Part shown: positions 44,204 through 54,435 of the stretch, one piece after another | Layout of the letters: each line of letters begins with the position of its first letter | How positions within the stretch are numbered: position 1 is the stretch's first letter | Source of the DNA: Acanthamoeba sp. SK_2022b | Taxonomy: Eukaryota; Discosea; Longamoebia; Acanthamoebidae | Direction of reading: 5' to 3' | Assembly (NCBI GenBank): GCA_027943245.1 | Contig: JANDJZ010001748.1 | Coordinates: 1 to 64,000 of the forward strand | DNA: 64,000 nucleotides | Made by a program: the position numbers and the translations under genes | The notes under the pieces: generated by a model | The model's database searches: none | What the model was told of the DNA's origin: nothing | Seen by the model: the letters and a program-made list of their open reading frames with translations, nothing else

Positions 44204-45031
44204 ATGAAAACCGAACATGTGATGACATTAGAACAGGCTCAGGGGGGATTCGCCCCGGCCGCCGCGCCGTTGGCCGCCTCCGCGATTATCACCGACGAAC
44301 AGGGCATTCACGCCGGGCAAACCACCATCCCGTCTCAGGGCGACGCGCTGCCGGCCTACGTCGCCAAACCCGCCGACCAGAGCGGCCCTTTCCCCATCGT
44401 GCTGGTGGTGCAGGAAATCTTCGGCGTCCATGAACATATTCAGGATCTGTGCCGCCGCCTGGCCAAGCAGGGCTATCTGGCGATCGCGCCCGAGCTCTAT
44501 TTCCGCCAGGGCGACGCCAACGACTACACCGATATCGGCGAGCTGTTCCAGCAGTTGGTCACCAAGGTGCCGGATCGTCAGGTGCTGTCGGATCTGGATC
44601 ACGCCGCGCACTGGGCTATCCGCCACGGCGGCGACGCCGGCAAGCTGGCGATCACCGGTTTTTGCTGGGGTGGCCGCATCACCTGGCTGTACGCGGCGCA
44701 TAACCCGCAGTTGAAGGCGGCGGTCGCCTGGTACGGCAAACTGGTCGGCGAGAAAACGCTGAATTCACCGAAGCAGCCGGTCGACGTCGCCACCCACCTG
44801 TCGGCGCCGGTGCTGGGGCTGTATGGCGGGCAGGACAGCGGCATCCCGCTGGAGACGGTGGAAACCATGCGTCAGGCGATCCGCGCCGCCAACGCCGAGG
44901 CCGAAATCGTGGTGTATCCCGAAGTCGGGCATGCGTTCAACGCCGACTATCGCCCCAGCTACAACGCCGAAGCGGCGCAAGACGGCTGGCAGCGCATGCT
45001 GGCATGGTTCGCCCAGCACGGCGTCAAATAA
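44204..45031 (+). CDS. dlhH: Dienelactone hydrolase family protein
   Basis: A 275-residue alpha/beta hydrolase equivalent to E. coli YsgA/DlhH, encoded next to udp there too. The catalytic Cys is in ITGFCWGGR; the Asp is in the LGLYGGQDSGIP segment and the His in PEVGHAFNADY. The QEIFGVHEHIQDLCRRLA segment is typical of the family. The first 30 residues are Ala-rich without a convincing signal peptide. Its natural substrate in enterics is not known. Confidence 0.92.
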   Translation: MKTEHVMTLEQAQGGFAPAAAPLAASAIITDEQGIHAGQTTIPSQGDALPAYVAKPADQSGPFPIVLVVQEIFGVHEHIQDLCRRLAKQGYLAIAPELYFRQGDANDYTDIGELFQQLVTKVPDRQVLSDLDHAAHWAIRHGGDAGKLAITGFCWGGRITWLYAAHNPQLKAAVAWYGKLVGEKTLNSPKQPVDVATHLSAPVLGLYGGQDSGIPLETVETMRQAIRAANAEAEIVVYPEVGHAFNADYRPSYNAEAAQDGWQRMLAWFAQHGVK

Positions 45032-45042
45032 TTTCCCGCGCA

Positions 45043-45065
45043 TAAAAAAGGGCGCCGAAGCGCCC
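45043..45065 (-). terminator. Terminator of metE
   Basis: GGGCGC (45050-45055), loop CGAA, GCGCCC (45060-45065); the minus strand continues with six T residues. Confidence 0.85.
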
Positions 45066-45115
45066 AATCATCACACCAGTAAATCTATAAGCGGCGGTTT
45101 ATCCGCCGCACGGCA

Positions 45116-47389
45116 TCACGCGTGCTCGCGCAGGCGCTGTGCCGCCAATACCATGTTGGCCAGCGACTGCCGGGTTTCCGGCCAGCCGCGGGTTTTCAGG
45201 CCGCAATCCGGGTTAACCCACAGGCGTTCCGCCGGGATGTTCTGCGCCGCTTTACGCAGTAGCGCTTCAATCCATTCCACGCTCGGCACGTTCGGCGAGT
45301 GGATATCGTAGACGCCCGGCCCGATTTCGTTCGGGTATTCGAACTCTTTGAAGGCTTCCAGCAGATCCATATCGGAACGCGAGGTCTCGATGGTGATCAC
45401 GTCGGCGTCCAGCGCGGCGATGGAGTCCATGATGTCGTTGAACTCGCAGTAACACATGTGGGTGTGGATCTGGGTGTCGTCCCGCGCCACGGCGGCGTTC
45501 AATTTGAAGGCGTCCACCGCCCAGTTCAGGTACGCGGCCCAATCGGATTGACGCAGCGGCAGCCCCTCACGCAGTGCAGGTTCGTCGATCTGGATGATGC
45601 CGATACCGGCTTTTTCCAGATCTTCCACCTCGTCGCGCAGCGCCAGCGCAATCTGCTTGGCAATCACTTCGCGGGTCACGTCTTCACGCGGGAACGACCA
45701 GCACAGGATGGTCACCGGCCCGGTCAGCATGCCTTTCACCGGCTTGTCGGTCAGCGACTGGGCGAATTTGGCCCATTCGACGGTGATGGCTTCCGGGCGG
45801 CTGACGTCGCCGATGATGACCGGTGGCTTCACGCAGCGGGAGCCGTAGCTCTGCACCCAGCCATTTTGGGTAAACACGAAGCCGTCCAGGTTCTCGCCGA
45901 AATACTCCACCATGTCGTTACGCTCGGCTTCACCGTGCACCAGCACGTCCAGCCCGAGGCGCTCCTGCTCGACGATCGCCTGTTTGATGTGCTCACCGAT
46001 GCTGGTGCGGTAGTTGTTGCCGTCCAAACGGCCCTGTTTGAAGTCCAGACGCAGGCCGCGGATCTCGGTGGTCTGCGGGAACGAACCGATGGTGGTGGTC
46101 GGCCAGGCCGGCAGGTTGAAACGCTCGCGCTGCGCCCTGGCGCGCTCGGCGTAAGCGCTGTGGCGTTCACTGTCCTGCGCGGTGATCGCGGCCAGCCGGC
46201 GCTCAACCTGTGGGTTGTGCACGCGGCTCGACTGACGGCGGGCGCGGATCGGTGCGCTGTAGGCATCCAGTTCAGCCTGCTTGGCCGCGTCAGGCTCGTT
46301 CAGCGCCGAGCTCAACAGCGCCAGCTCGGCGCATTTTTGCAGCGCGAAGGCGAACCAGCTTTTCACTTCTTCGTCCAGACGGCTTTCCACGCTCAGGTCG
46401 ATCGGGCTGTGCAGCAGTGAACAGGAGCTGCCGATCCACAGTGGGCGGGTACCCACCAGCGGCTGAAGACGCTCGAACCAGCGGCTCAGATCGGCGCGCC
46501 AGACGTTGCGGCCGTTGATGACCCCCAGCGACAGCAGCCAGTCGTTCGGCAGTGCGGCGCTCAGCGCGGCAATATCGTCATGGCCGGCGACCAGATCGAC
46601 GTGCAGCCCCTGCACCGGCAGCGTGCGGACGGTATCGAGGTTGTGGCCGACGCTGTCGAAATACGTGGTCAGCAGCAGCTTCACCTGCCCCTGCAGCGCG
46701 TCGTAAGCCGGTTTGAACGCATCCAGCCAGGCTTGCGGCAGCTCCAGCACCAGCGCAGGTTCATCAATTTGCACCCACTCGACGCCGCGTTTCGCCAGCT
46801 CGGCCAGCACCTGTTGGTAAACCGGCAGAATCTCTTTCAGCAGCGACAGGCGGTCGAACGGCTCGCCCTTCACCTTACCCAGCCACAGATAGGTCACCGG
46901 GCCCAGCAGCACCGGCTTGATGCGATGGCCGAGCGCCAGCGCTTCGTCCACTTCGTCCAGCAGCTGAGTCCAGCCCAGCTTGAACTGCTGGCCTTGCTGG
47001 AATTCGGGCACCATGTAGTGATAGTTGGTGTTGAACCATTTGGTCATTTCCGCCGCGGCCGCCGGCTCGCCGGTCGGTGCGCGGCCACGGCCGATGCGAA
47101 ACAGCGTGTCCAGATCGATCGAACCATCCGCATTCTGATGGCGCGCCGGCACGTTGCCCAGCAGCAGGCTGGTGGTCAACACATGATCGTACCAGGCGAA
47201 ATCGCCGACCGGCACCAAATCCACCCCGGCCTGCTGCTGTTGCTGCCAATGACGAGCGCGCAGCTCGCGGCCAACCGCCAACAGCTCTTCCTGCGTTGAG
47301 TTGCCGGCCCAGTAGCTTTCCTGAGCTTTTTTCAGCTCACGTCGTAGCCCAACGCGAGGAAAACCCAGTGTGTGATTCAAAATTGCCAT
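45116..47389 (-). CDS. metE: Cobalamin-independent methionine synthase
   Basis: MetE transfers a methyl group from methyltetrahydropteroyltriglutamate to homocysteine. The start at 47389 ([20 protein letters not shown]) aligns with E. coli and has GGGGAA seven bases upstream, giving 757 residues; ATGs at 47395 and 47404 are possible. The zinc ligands are visible in the C-terminal barrel: [10 protein letters not shown] (His, Cys), [10 protein letters not shown] (Glu) and NPDCGLKTR (Cys). It is divergent from its activator metR. Confidence 0.97.
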   Translation of the reverse strand: MAILNHTLGFPRVGLRRELKKAQESYWAGNSTQEELLAVGRELRARHWQQQQQAGVDLVPVGDFAWYDHVLTTSLLLGNVPARHQNADGSIDLDTLFRIGRGRAPTGEPAAAAEMTKWFNTNYHYMVPEFQQGQQFKLGWTQLLDEVDEALALGHRIKPVLLGPVTYLWLGKVKGEPFDRLSLLKEILPVYQQVLAELAKRGVEWVQIDEPALVLELPQAWLDAFKPAYDALQGQVKLLLTTYFDSVGHNLDTVRTLPVQGLHVDLVAGHDDIAALSAALPNDWLLSLGVINGRNVWRADLSRWFERLQPLVGTRPLWIGSSCSLLHSPIDLSVESRLDEEVKSWFAFALQKCAELALLSSALNEPDAAKQAELDAYSAPIRARRQSSRVHNPQVERRLAAITAQDSERHSAYAERARAQRERFNLPAWPTTTIGSFPQTTEIRGLRLDFKQGRLDGNNYRTSIGEHIKQAIVEQERLGLDVLVHGEAERNDMVEYFGENLDGFVFTQNGWVQSYGSRCVKPPVIIGDVSRPEAITVEWAKFAQSLTDKPVKGMLTGPVTILCWSFPREDVTREVIAKQIALALRDEVEDLEKAGIGIIQIDEPALREGLPLRQSDWAAYLNWAVDAFKLNAAVARDDTQIHTHMCYCEFNDIMDSIAALDADVITIETSRSDMDLLEAFKEFEYPNEIGPGVYDIHSPNVPSVEWIEALLRKAAQNIPAERLWVNPDCGLKTRGWPETRQSLANMVLAAQRLREHA

Positions 47390-47406
47390 CGTCATATTCC
47401 CCATTT

Positions 47407-47430
47407 AGCCGTCCAGATGTTTACACATCC
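47407..47430. promoter_or_regulatory. Three tandem MetJ boxes between metE and metR
   Basis: Consecutive 8-mers AGCCGTCC, AGATGTTT and ACACATCC resemble the MetJ unit AGACGTCT with 6, 6 and 5 matches. The position close to the metE start fits SAM-dependent repression of metE and metR. An inverted TTCAC/GTGAA pair at about 47470-47486 lies next to the metR start. Confidence 0.7.
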
Positions 47431-47494
47431 ATAATCAGCAGGTACTGTATTAACCACAAGCGCAATTTATTCACTGTCAATGTGAAGGACTCTC

Positions 47495-48439
47495 ATGATC
47501 GAACTGAAACATTTACGGACGCTGCAGGCCCTGCGTAACAGCGGTTCGCTGGCGGGGGCGGCGGCCCAACTTCATCAGACGCAGTCTGCCCTGTCGCACC
47601 AGTTCAGCGATCTTGAACAACGTCTGGGCTTCAAACTGTTCGTGCGCAAGAGCCAGCCCCTGCGCTTCACCGCCCAGGGCGAGATCCTGCTGCAGCTGGC
47701 GGAGCAGGTGCTGCCGCAGATCCAGCAGGCGCTGCAGGCCTGCCACGAGCCGCATCAGACCACGCTGCGCATCGCCATCGAATGCCACAGCTGCATTCAG
47801 TGGCTGACGCCGGCGCTGGACAACTTCCGCCGGCGTTTCCCGCAGGTGGTAATGGACTTCACTTCCGGCGTGACTTTCGATCCGCAACCGGCCTTGCAAC
47901 AGGGCGAACTGGATCTGGTGATGACGTCGGATATTCTGCCGCGCAGCGGCCTGCACTATTCGCCGATGTTCGATTTCGAGGTGCGCCTGGTGCTGGCGCC
48001 GGATCATCCGCTGGCCGGCAGACCGCACATCGAACCGGAAGACTTGAGAGACGAAACGCTGTTGATTTACCCGGTGCAGCGCCAACGGCTGGATATCTGG
48101 CGGCATTTTCTGCAGCCGGCGGGCGTCAGCCCGGCGTTGAAGAACGTCGATAACACGCTGCTGCTGATCCAGATGGTATCGGCGCGAATGGGGATTGCGG
48201 CGCTGCCGCACTGGGTGGTGGAGAGTTTCGAACAGCAGGGTCTGGTGGTGACCAAAACCCTGGGTGACGGCCTGTGGAGCCGCCTGTATGCCGCCGTGCG
48301 CGACGGTGAACAGCGCCAGGCGGTGACCGAAGCCTTTATCCGCTCGGCCCGCCAGCACGCCTGCGATCATCTGCCGTTTGTGCGCGACGCCGCACGTCCC
48401 GGCGCGACCGGCGCCAAAGCGTTGGCGGCCGGCGTATAA
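47495..48439 (+). CDS. metR: LysR-type activator of methionine genes
   Basis: MetR activates metE, metH and other methionine genes with homocysteine as co-inducer. The 314 residues start [20 protein letters not shown], with the LysR winged HTH at about 18-37 ([20 protein letters not shown]) and a co-inducer-binding C-terminal domain. It is divergent from metE and convergent with yigM, as in E. coli. Confidence 0.96.
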   Translation: MIELKHLRTLQALRNSGSLAGAAAQLHQTQSALSHQFSDLEQRLGFKLFVRKSQPLRFTAQGEILLQLAEQVLPQIQQALQACHEPHQTTLRIAIECHSCIQWLTPALDNFRRRFPQVVMDFTSGVTFDPQPALQQGELDLVMTSDILPRSGLHYSPMFDFEVRLVLAPDHPLAGRPHIEPEDLRDETLLIYPVQRQRLDIWRHFLQPAGVSPALKNVDNTLLLIQMVSARMGIAALPHWVVESFEQQGLVVTKTLGDGLWSRLYAAVRDGEQRQAVTEAFIRSARQHACDHLPFVRDAARPGATGAKALAAGV

Positions 48440-48475
48440 ACTTTCGGGCCCCCCGGGCCGGGGTGGCCCGCCCGC

Positions 48476-49336
48476 TTAGCCGAGCTGTTTCGGCGCCACC
48501 CAGCGGCGATGCACCCACAGCGAAGCGACGATCACCGCCCCGCCGATGATAAAGCTCGGCCAATGCGGCTGCTGTTGCCAGATGGCCAGGTTGACCAACA
48601 AACCGGCCGGCACATGCATATTGTTCATGATGCCGAGCGTGCCGGCATCCACCTGCGTCGCGCCGTAGTTCCACATGAAGTAGCCCAACCCCGACGCCAC
48701 CACGCCCAGCCAGATCAGCACGCCCCACTGCAGATTGGTGGTCGGCAGCTGCTGCGGATTGCCCCACAGGAACCAGGCCACCACCGCCACCGCCGCCGCC
48801 CCCAGGTAGAACCAGGAAAATGCGGTGTGCTGCGGCAAGGGGTGCACTTCCATCAGGCGCTTATAGCCGACCATGCCGATGGCGAAGCTGATATTCGCCG
48901 CCTGCACCAACAGCAGCCCCCACCAGAAATGCTCACTCAGCTGGTGATAACGGATAATCGCCGCGCCCAGCACCGCCAGCAACGCGCTGAAGACATAGCC
49001 CCAACGCAGGCGTCGGCCGCTCAGCAAGTCGTAGATCAGCGTGATGTACAGCGGCGTCAGCACGGTGAACAGCAGGAATTCCGGCACCGTCAGGTACAGA
49101 TAGGCGCGGAAGCTGAACAGGTACATGATGCCCAACTGGAAGGCGCCCACCAGCATATACAGCAGGATCACCTTGAGTTTGATGTTGCGCCAACGCAGAA
49201 ACGGCAGAAACATCAGCGCCGCCAGCCCGATGCGCACCAGCGCCGAGAATCCGCTGTCGACGTGGCCCGCCAGGTACTCGCCAATCAGGCTGAAAGAAAA
49301 TGCCCACAGAATGGTGGTTATAACCAAAAGCAGCAC
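48476..49336 (-). CDS. yigM: EamA-family transporter YigM (biotin uptake)
   Basis: A 286-residue membrane protein of ten helices with two EamA repeats. It is very close to E. coli YigM, which genetic work identified as a biotin importer: for example MLLLVITTILWAFSFSLIGE and NYGATQVDAGTLGIMNNMHV. It converges on metR. The 36-base gap is a very GC-rich inverted repeat that may terminate transcription. The biotin role here is by homology only. Confidence 0.9.
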   Translation of the reverse strand: MLLLVITTILWAFSFSLIGEYLAGHVDSGFSALVRIGLAALMFLPFLRWRNIKLKVILLYMLVGAFQLGIMYLFSFRAYLYLTVPEFLLFTVLTPLYITLIYDLLSGRRLRWGYVFSALLAVLGAAIIRYHQLSEHFWWGLLLVQAANISFAIGMVGYKRLMEVHPLPQHTAFSWFYLGAAAVAVVAWFLWGNPQQLPTTNLQWGVLIWLGVVASGLGYFMWNYGATQVDAGTLGIMNNMHVPAGLLVNLAIWQQQPHWPSFIIGGAVIVASLWVHRRWVAPKQLG

Positions 49337-49487
49337 GATGGGTTCACCCTAAAAAGACCGAAAGGGCGATTGTAACGGAAGATGCGCACCGCGTTGGTGA
49401 AAAGGCGGTTTACATCCGAACAAAAGATAAACTACCGGCAAAATTTCACCGCTGGGTTAGGCTTAATAAAAAGGCGAGGTAACCATC

Positions 49488-49817
49488 ATGAAAACTTCTC
49501 ACATCCTGTTCGCCCTGCTGTGGCTGCCCGGCCTGGCTGCGGCGGCCAACGGCGTAACCGATCTGCGTTCACAGCAGCAGTTTCTCAACCAAAGCAGCCA
49601 GCAGGCCCAGCAACAGCGCCTGTTGAACAATCGGCAAATGGACCAACGCCGCCTGCAGCAACAGCGGCAGTTCGACAATCAGCGGCAACAGCTGATGCAA
49701 ACCACGCCGAACGGCGGGCAACTGCTGCCTAATGGCAATCAGCCGCGCGATCCGTTCAATCGCACCGCGCCGGCGGTGCCGCAGGCACCGATGCCGGCTA
49801 CGCCCGCACGCCCATAA
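49488..49817 (+). CDS. yhhA: DUF2756 family secreted protein YhhA
   Basis: A 109-residue exported protein: signal peptide 1 to about 20 (LLWLPGLAAAA), then a Gln-rich, low-complexity body (QQQFLNQSSQQAQQQRLLNN) and a Pro-rich tail. It resembles E. coli YhhA, which also lies beside the ugp operon. Function is unknown. Its last 20 bases overlap the 3' end of the convergent AEC permease gene. A GGCGAGG ribosome site precedes the ATG. Confidence 0.78.
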   Translation: MKTSHILFALLWLPGLAAAANGVTDLRSQQQFLNQSSQQAQQQRLLNNRQMDQRRLQQQRQFDNQRQQLMQTTPNGGQLLPNGNQPRDPFNRTAPAVPQAPMPATPARP

Positions 49818-50754
49818 CGGTGAGGATCAGCGGCGTGGTGATCGCCGCCAGCACGGTGGACATCACCAGGCTGGTGGCGGCCGGGCCGGTGAGCGTATTG
49901 AACTGGCGCGACATCAGGTAGACGTTCACCCCCACCGCCATCGACCCCAGCAGCACCACAACGCGGGTTTCCATCGGCGGCAGATCCATCATCCAGGCCA
50001 GCAGCCAAATCACTAGCGGCTGCACCAGCAACTTCAGCACGCAGATGACGCTGCTCAGCTGCCAGCCTTCGCTGATGCGGTACTCGGCAAGCCCCATGCC
50101 CAGCACCACCAGCGACAGCGGCGCCGCCACCTGGCCGAGCATGCTGACCGGCCGATCGACGAAGGCCGGCAGCGGCAGGCCGGTCAGGCTGAACAGGGTG
50201 CCGGACAAGATGCCGACGATCAGCGGATTGGTCAGCACGCTACGCGCGGTTTTAACGAAACCGCTCAGCGTCGGCGAACCATTGCGCGCCCATTCGATCG
50301 ACACCGTCACCAGCGTCCACAGGATCAGGCCGTTGAACACCAGCACCAGCGCCACCGACGGGATCGCCGCCTCCCCCAGCATCACGCCGGCGATCGGCAA
50401 GCCGAGCATCACGTTATTGGAGAAAATACCGCCCAGCGCAAACACCGATCCGGCGACGCCATCCAGCCGGAAGAGATGCCGGGCGACGAGGCGGCCAAGC
50501 ACAAACACGATCAGGCAACTGCCGAAGAACGCGATCAGCAGCCGGGCGTCGACCGCCGGGCGCTGCGAGAAGTCGCACATCATGCGAAACAGCATGGCGG
50601 GCAAGGCGAGGGAAAACACGAAGCGCGTCAGGCCATCGGTGATGCTGGTAGGCCATTTCCCCCAGCGAATCAGCCCATAACCCAACGCAATCAGGACGAA
50701 CAGCGGTAAAGACAGCACGATCTGGTGCCACAGTGACAGGATAAAGCCAGGCAT
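49798..50754 (-). CDS. AEC family transporter
   Basis: A 318-residue, roughly ten-helix permease of the auxin-efflux-carrier superfamily, whose bacterial members move small organic acids or amino acids. Typical features are FALGGIFSNNVMLGLPI (TM4) and the second-half repeat VVVLLGSMAVGVNVYLMSRQ. The substrate cannot be inferred. It lies 60 bases downstream of ugpQ on the same strand and could be read with the ugp operon. Confidence 0.87.
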   Translation of the reverse strand: MPGFILSLWHQIVLSLPLFVLIALGYGLIRWGKWPTSITDGLTRFVFSLALPAMLFRMMCDFSQRPAVDARLLIAFFGSCLIVFVLGRLVARHLFRLDGVAGSVFALGGIFSNNVMLGLPIAGVMLGEAAIPSVALVLVFNGLILWTLVTVSIEWARNGSPTLSGFVKTARSVLTNPLIVGILSGTLFSLTGLPLPAFVDRPVSMLGQVAAPLSLVVLGMGLAEYRISEGWQLSSVICVLKLLVQPLVIWLLAWMMDLPPMETRVVVLLGSMAVGVNVYLMSRQFNTLTGPAATSLVMSTVLAAITTPLILTVMGVRA

Positions 50755-50814
50755 CGCATTCCTTCCGGTGGTGCGGCGGCAAGGCTTGTCGTCGCGGGAT
50801 TCATCGGTGCCGGA

Positions 50815-51552
50815 TTAAAAATCCGGGCCGATCAAATCTATCCGGTCGGTGCAAATGCAGTCAACGCCCCAGTCGAGCAGCAGGCGCGCGCGATCCGGTT
50901 GGTTGACGGTGTACACCAGAATGCGCAGCCCGGCGTCTTTCAACGCTTTTACCCGCTCGGCGGTCAGCGCTTTGTGATCGATATGCAGCGAGACGCAGTC
51001 CAGGCGTTCGGTCAGCTCGCGCCAGTTGTCGTCCCAGTCCTCGAGCAGCAGGCCGCGCGGCAAATCCGGCACGGTGCGCTGCGCCGCCGCCAGCGCTTCT
51101 ACCGAGAAGGAGGAAAGCAGCGGATCGGTCTGCCCTTGCCACAGCAACCGCGCCGCCAGCGCCACCACCCGGCCGGTTTCATCGTCGCTGCCGGTGGTCG
51201 GCTTGATCTCGATATTGGCCATCAGGCCGTGTTCCTGGCAGCGTTCCGCCACCTCCGACAACAGCGGCAGCCGCTCGCCCTTGAAGGCCGAGCTGTACCA
51301 GTTGCCGGCGTCCAGCTGCACCAGTTTGTCCCACGGCAGCTCGCCCGCCACGCCCCAACCGTTGCTGGTGCGATCCAGCGTGTCGTCGTGCAGCAGGAAA
51401 ATTTGCCCGTCCTGCGCCAGCTTGGCATCGAACTCGATCATCTTGTGGCCGTGGCGCGCGCCGACGTCGATCGCCGCCAGGGTGTTTTCCGGCGCCAGAG
51501 AACCGCCGCCGCGGTGGGCGACGATATGAGGGTAAGGCCAGGGTCTAGTCAT
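50815..51552 (-). CDS. ugpQ: Glycerophosphodiester phosphodiesterase
   Basis: UgpQ hydrolyses glycerophosphodiesters taken up by the Ugp system to glycerol-3-phosphate and an alcohol. The ATG at 51552 overlaps the ugpC stop (TGATG) and gives 245 residues; the preceding in-frame TTG is unlikely. GDPD hallmarks: [38 protein letters not shown] and NIEIKPT. No signal peptide, so it is cytosolic as in E. coli. Confidence 0.96.
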   Translation of the reverse strand: MTRPWPYPHIVAHRGGGSLAPENTLAAIDVGARHGHKMIEFDAKLAQDGQIFLLHDDTLDRTSNGWGVAGELPWDKLVQLDAGNWYSSAFKGERLPLLSEVAERCQEHGLMANIEIKPTTGSDDETGRVVALAARLLWQGQTDPLLSSFSVEALAAAQRTVPDLPRGLLLEDWDDNWRELTERLDCVSLHIDHKALTAERVKALKDAGLRILVYTVNQPDRARLLLDWGVDCICTDRIDLIGPDF

Positions 51553-52622
51553 CAATCCATCCGTAATCCGCTATGGGTGTCAAAGAAGTGCAGCGCCTGA
51601 GCAGGCAGCTGCAAATATAGCGTACAGCCCGCCGCCGGCAAGGTTTCGTGCGACAGCCGCGCGATCACCCCGTGGCCGCCCCACTGGCCGTGCGCCAGAT
51701 TGTCGGCCCCCAGCAGTTCCAGCGTCTGCAGCTGCAGCGGCACGCCCTGGCCTTGCGCCACCAGTTGAATATGCTCCGGCCGAATGCCCAACGTCAACTG
51801 CCGCCCCGCCCACTGCGGTTTGGCCGCCGGCAACGGCAGCGCCATGCCGTCCGCCAGCAGCAGCTGGCCGCCGTCGGCGCTGAGGGTGCCGGGCAAGAGG
51901 TTCATCGCTGGCGATCCGATAAAGCCCGCGACAAACAGCGAAGCCGGCCGTTGGTACACTTCGCTCGGGGTGCCGATCTGTTCCGCCACGCCCTTGTTCA
52001 TTACGATGACCCGCTGCGCCAGCGTCATCGCCTCCACCTGATCGTGCGTCACGTACAGGCTGGTGGTTTTCAGACGGCGGTGCAGCTGTTGCAGCTCCAG
52101 GCGCATCTGCACCCGCAGCTTGGCGTCCAGGTTGGACAGCGGCTCATCGAACAGGAATACCGCCGGTTCGCGCACGATGGCGCGCCCCATCGCCACGCGC
52201 TGGCGCTGGCCGCCGGAAAGCTCGCGCGGTTTGCGTTTGAGCAGCGGCTCCAGCTCCAGGATGCGCGCCGCCTCCTCCACCCGCTGGCGGATATGATCCT
52301 TGCCGAAACCGCGGATCTTGAGGCCGTAGGCCATGTTGTCGTACACGCTCATGTGCGGATAGAGCGCGTAGTTCTGGAACACCATCGCGATGCCGCGATC
52401 CTTGGGCTCCAGATCGGTCACGCGCCGGGTATCGATATAGATATCGCCGCTGGTGGTGCGTTCCAGCCCGGCCACCATCCGCAGCAGCGTGGATTTGCCG
52501 CAGCCGGACGGGCCGACCATCACGATGAATTCGCCGTCCGCCACATCGAGGTCGATCTGTTTGATCACCGGCGTTTTACCGTCGTAAGACTTGGTGACCG
52601 CCTGTAGTTTTAATCCTGCCAT
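51552..52622 (-). CDS. ugpC: sn-Glycerol-3-phosphate ABC transporter ATPase
   Basis: UgpC is the ATPase of the Ugp importer. The 356 residues have Walker [10 protein letters not shown], signature [14 protein letters not shown], Walker [13 protein letters not shown] and the switch histidine in [11 protein letters not shown], followed by the MalK-like regulatory OB domain ([14 protein letters not shown] onward). It lies five bases after ugpE and overlaps ugpQ. Confidence 0.96.
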   Translation of the reverse strand: MAGLKLQAVTKSYDGKTPVIKQIDLDVADGEFIVMVGPSGCGKSTLLRMVAGLERTTSGDIYIDTRRVTDLEPKDRGIAMVFQNYALYPHMSVYDNMAYGLKIRGFGKDHIRQRVEEAARILELEPLLKRKPRELSGGQRQRVAMGRAIVREPAVFLFDEPLSNLDAKLRVQMRLELQQLHRRLKTTSLYVTHDQVEAMTLAQRVIVMNKGVAEQIGTPSEVYQRPASLFVAGFIGSPAMNLLPGTLSADGGQLLLADGMALPLPAAKPQWAGRQLTLGIRPEHIQLVAQGQGVPLQLQTLELLGADNLAHGQWGGHGVIARLSHETLPAAGCTLYLQLPAQALHFFDTHSGLRMD

Positions 52623-52627
52623 CGTCG

Positions 52628-53473
52628 TTATTTCTCGCTATCAACCAGACCGCGCACAAACCAGCGCTGCATCAGAAGCACCACCGCCAGCGGTGGCAAT
52701 AAAGTCAGAATCATCGCCGCCATCACCTGGTTCCACTGGGTCGGCGCGCCGGAAGTGGAGATCATGCTCTTGATGCCCGCCACCGCGGTGCCCATCGAGG
52801 CGTCGCTGGTGATCAGGATCGGCCACAGGTATTGGTTCCAGCCGTAGATAAAGGTGATGACGAACAGCGCCGCCAGATTGGTTTTCGACAGCGGCAGCAC
52901 GATGTCCCAGAAGAAACGCATCGGCCCGGCGCCGTCGATGCGCGCCGCCTCCAGCAGCTCATCCGGCAGCGTCATGAAGAACTGGCGCAGCAGGAAGGTC
53001 GCGGTGGCCGAGGCCATCAGCGGCAACGTCAGGCCGGTGTAGCTGTCCAGCAGGTTGAGGTTGGAGATCACCTCCACCGTCGGGAAAATACGCACCTCCA
53101 CCGGCAGCATCAGGGTGAGGAAAATCAGCCAGAAGAACAGGCTGCGCAGCGGAAAGCGGAAGTACACGATGGCGTAAGCCGACAGCACCGACACCGCAAT
53201 TTTGCCGAAGGTGATCGCCAGCGCCATGATCACGCTGTTCAGCAGCAGCAGCGAGAACGGCACCTTGAGGTTGCCCACGCCGCCCTGCCAGATATTGCGG
53301 ATGTTCTCCCACAGGTGGCCGCCGGGCACCAGCGTCATCGGCACCTGAAACACCTGCTTGTCGTCCAGCGTGGCGGCGACAAAGGCCACGTACAGCGGGA
53401 ACAACACCACCAGCACGCCGATAATCAGCATCACATGGCTGAAGATATCCAGCCCGCGTCGATTCTCAATCAT
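52628..53473 (-). CDS. ugpE: sn-Glycerol-3-phosphate ABC transporter permease UgpE
   Basis: Inner-membrane permease of the Ugp importer, 281 residues with about six helices. The ATPase-coupling EAA loop is [24 protein letters not shown]. The start overlaps the ugpA stop by 4 bases (ATGA), so translation is coupled. Length and sequence are as in E. coli. Confidence 0.96.
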   Translation of the reverse strand: MIENRRGLDIFSHVMLIIGVLVVLFPLYVAFVAATLDDKQVFQVPMTLVPGGHLWENIRNIWQGGVGNLKVPFSLLLLNSVIMALAITFGKIAVSVLSAYAIVYFRFPLRSLFFWLIFLTLMLPVEVRIFPTVEVISNLNLLDSYTGLTLPLMASATATFLLRQFFMTLPDELLEAARIDGAGPMRFFWDIVLPLSKTNLAALFVITFIYGWNQYLWPILITSDASMGTAVAGIKSMISTSGAPTQWNQVMAAMILTLLPPLAVVLLMQRWFVRGLVDSEK

Positions 53474-54357
53474 TGATAGCGCACCTTACGTTCAACAAAG
53501 CGGAACTGGATCACCGTCAGGCCGATCACCAGCAGCATCAGGATCACCGACTGCGCGGCAGAGCTGGAGAGATCCAATCCGGCGAAGCCTTCGCGGTAGA
53601 TCTTGTAGATCAACGTGGTGGTGGACTGCACCGGCCCGCCGCCGGTGGCGGCGTCGATCACCGGGAAGGTATCGAAGAAGGCGTACACCAGATTGACCAC
53701 CAGCAGGAAGAAGCTCACCGGCGCGATCAGCGGCAGCACCAGATGGAAGAAACGCCGCACCGGGCCGGCGCCGTCGATGGCCGCCGCCTCCACCAGCGAG
53801 CGCGGGATCGACTGCAGCGCCGCGAGGAAAAACAGGAAGTTATAGCTTATCTGCTGCCATACCGAGGCCAGCACCACCAGGAACATCGCCTGGCCGCTGT
53901 TTTGCGCATGGTTCCAGTTATAACCCAGCCCGTTGAGGAAATGGGTGATCAACCCCAGGCCGGGGTTGAACAGAAAGATCCACAGCACCGCCGCCACCGC
54001 CGGTGCCACCGCATAGGGCAGGATCATCAGCGTGCGATAGAGGCGGCTGCCGCGCAGCACGTAGTCCACCAGCGCGGCGAAGAACAGCGACACCGCCAGC
54101 CCGATGCCCGCCACCAGGAAGCTGAAGATCAGCGTGGTGTAGAACGAGTCGAGATAGTAAGGATCCTGAAACAGCTGCTTAAAGTTATCCAGCCCAACAA
54201 ACTGGCTGGACAGGCCGAACGGATCGAGGCTCTGCACCGAATACCACAGCGCCTCGCCGGCGGGCCATAAAAAGAAGACGGCGGTAATCAGCAGCTGCGG
54301 CAGCACCAACGCATAGGGCAACCAGCTGCAGCCGAAACCGGGACGGGAAGATGACAT
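53470..54357 (-). CDS. ugpA: sn-Glycerol-3-phosphate ABC transporter permease UgpA
   Basis: Second membrane permease of the Ugp system, 295 residues with six helices. Its EAA loop is [20 protein letters not shown]. It follows ugpB after a 78-base spacer that contains a stable hairpin, which may lower permease expression relative to the binding protein. Confidence 0.96.
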   Translation of the reverse strand: MSSSRPGFGCSWLPYALVLPQLLITAVFFLWPAGEALWYSVQSLDPFGLSSQFVGLDNFKQLFQDPYYLDSFYTTLIFSFLVAGIGLAVSLFFAALVDYVLRGSRLYRTLMILPYAVAPAVAAVLWIFLFNPGLGLITHFLNGLGYNWNHAQNSGQAMFLVVLASVWQQISYNFLFFLAALQSIPRSLVEAAAIDGAGPVRRFFHLVLPLIAPVSFFLLVVNLVYAFFDTFPVIDAATGGGPVQSTTTLIYKIYREGFAGLDLSSSAAQSVILMLLVIGLTVIQFRFVERKVRYQ

Positions 54358-54401
54358 AGCAGTTAAACCATTAATCGGGTACGGAAGGATCGGCGTGAAG
54401 A

Positions 54402-54427
54402 CGCGAGCCCGATCGGACGGGCCCGCG
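54402..54427 (-). other. Stem-loop between ugpB and ugpA
   Basis: CGCG-A-GCCCG (54402-54411) pairs with CGGGC-C-CGCG (54418-54427), giving nine pairs with one internal mismatch. There is no T tract. It probably stabilises the ugpB 3' end or attenuates read-through. Confidence 0.65.
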
Positions 54428-54435
54428 ACGCAGGG

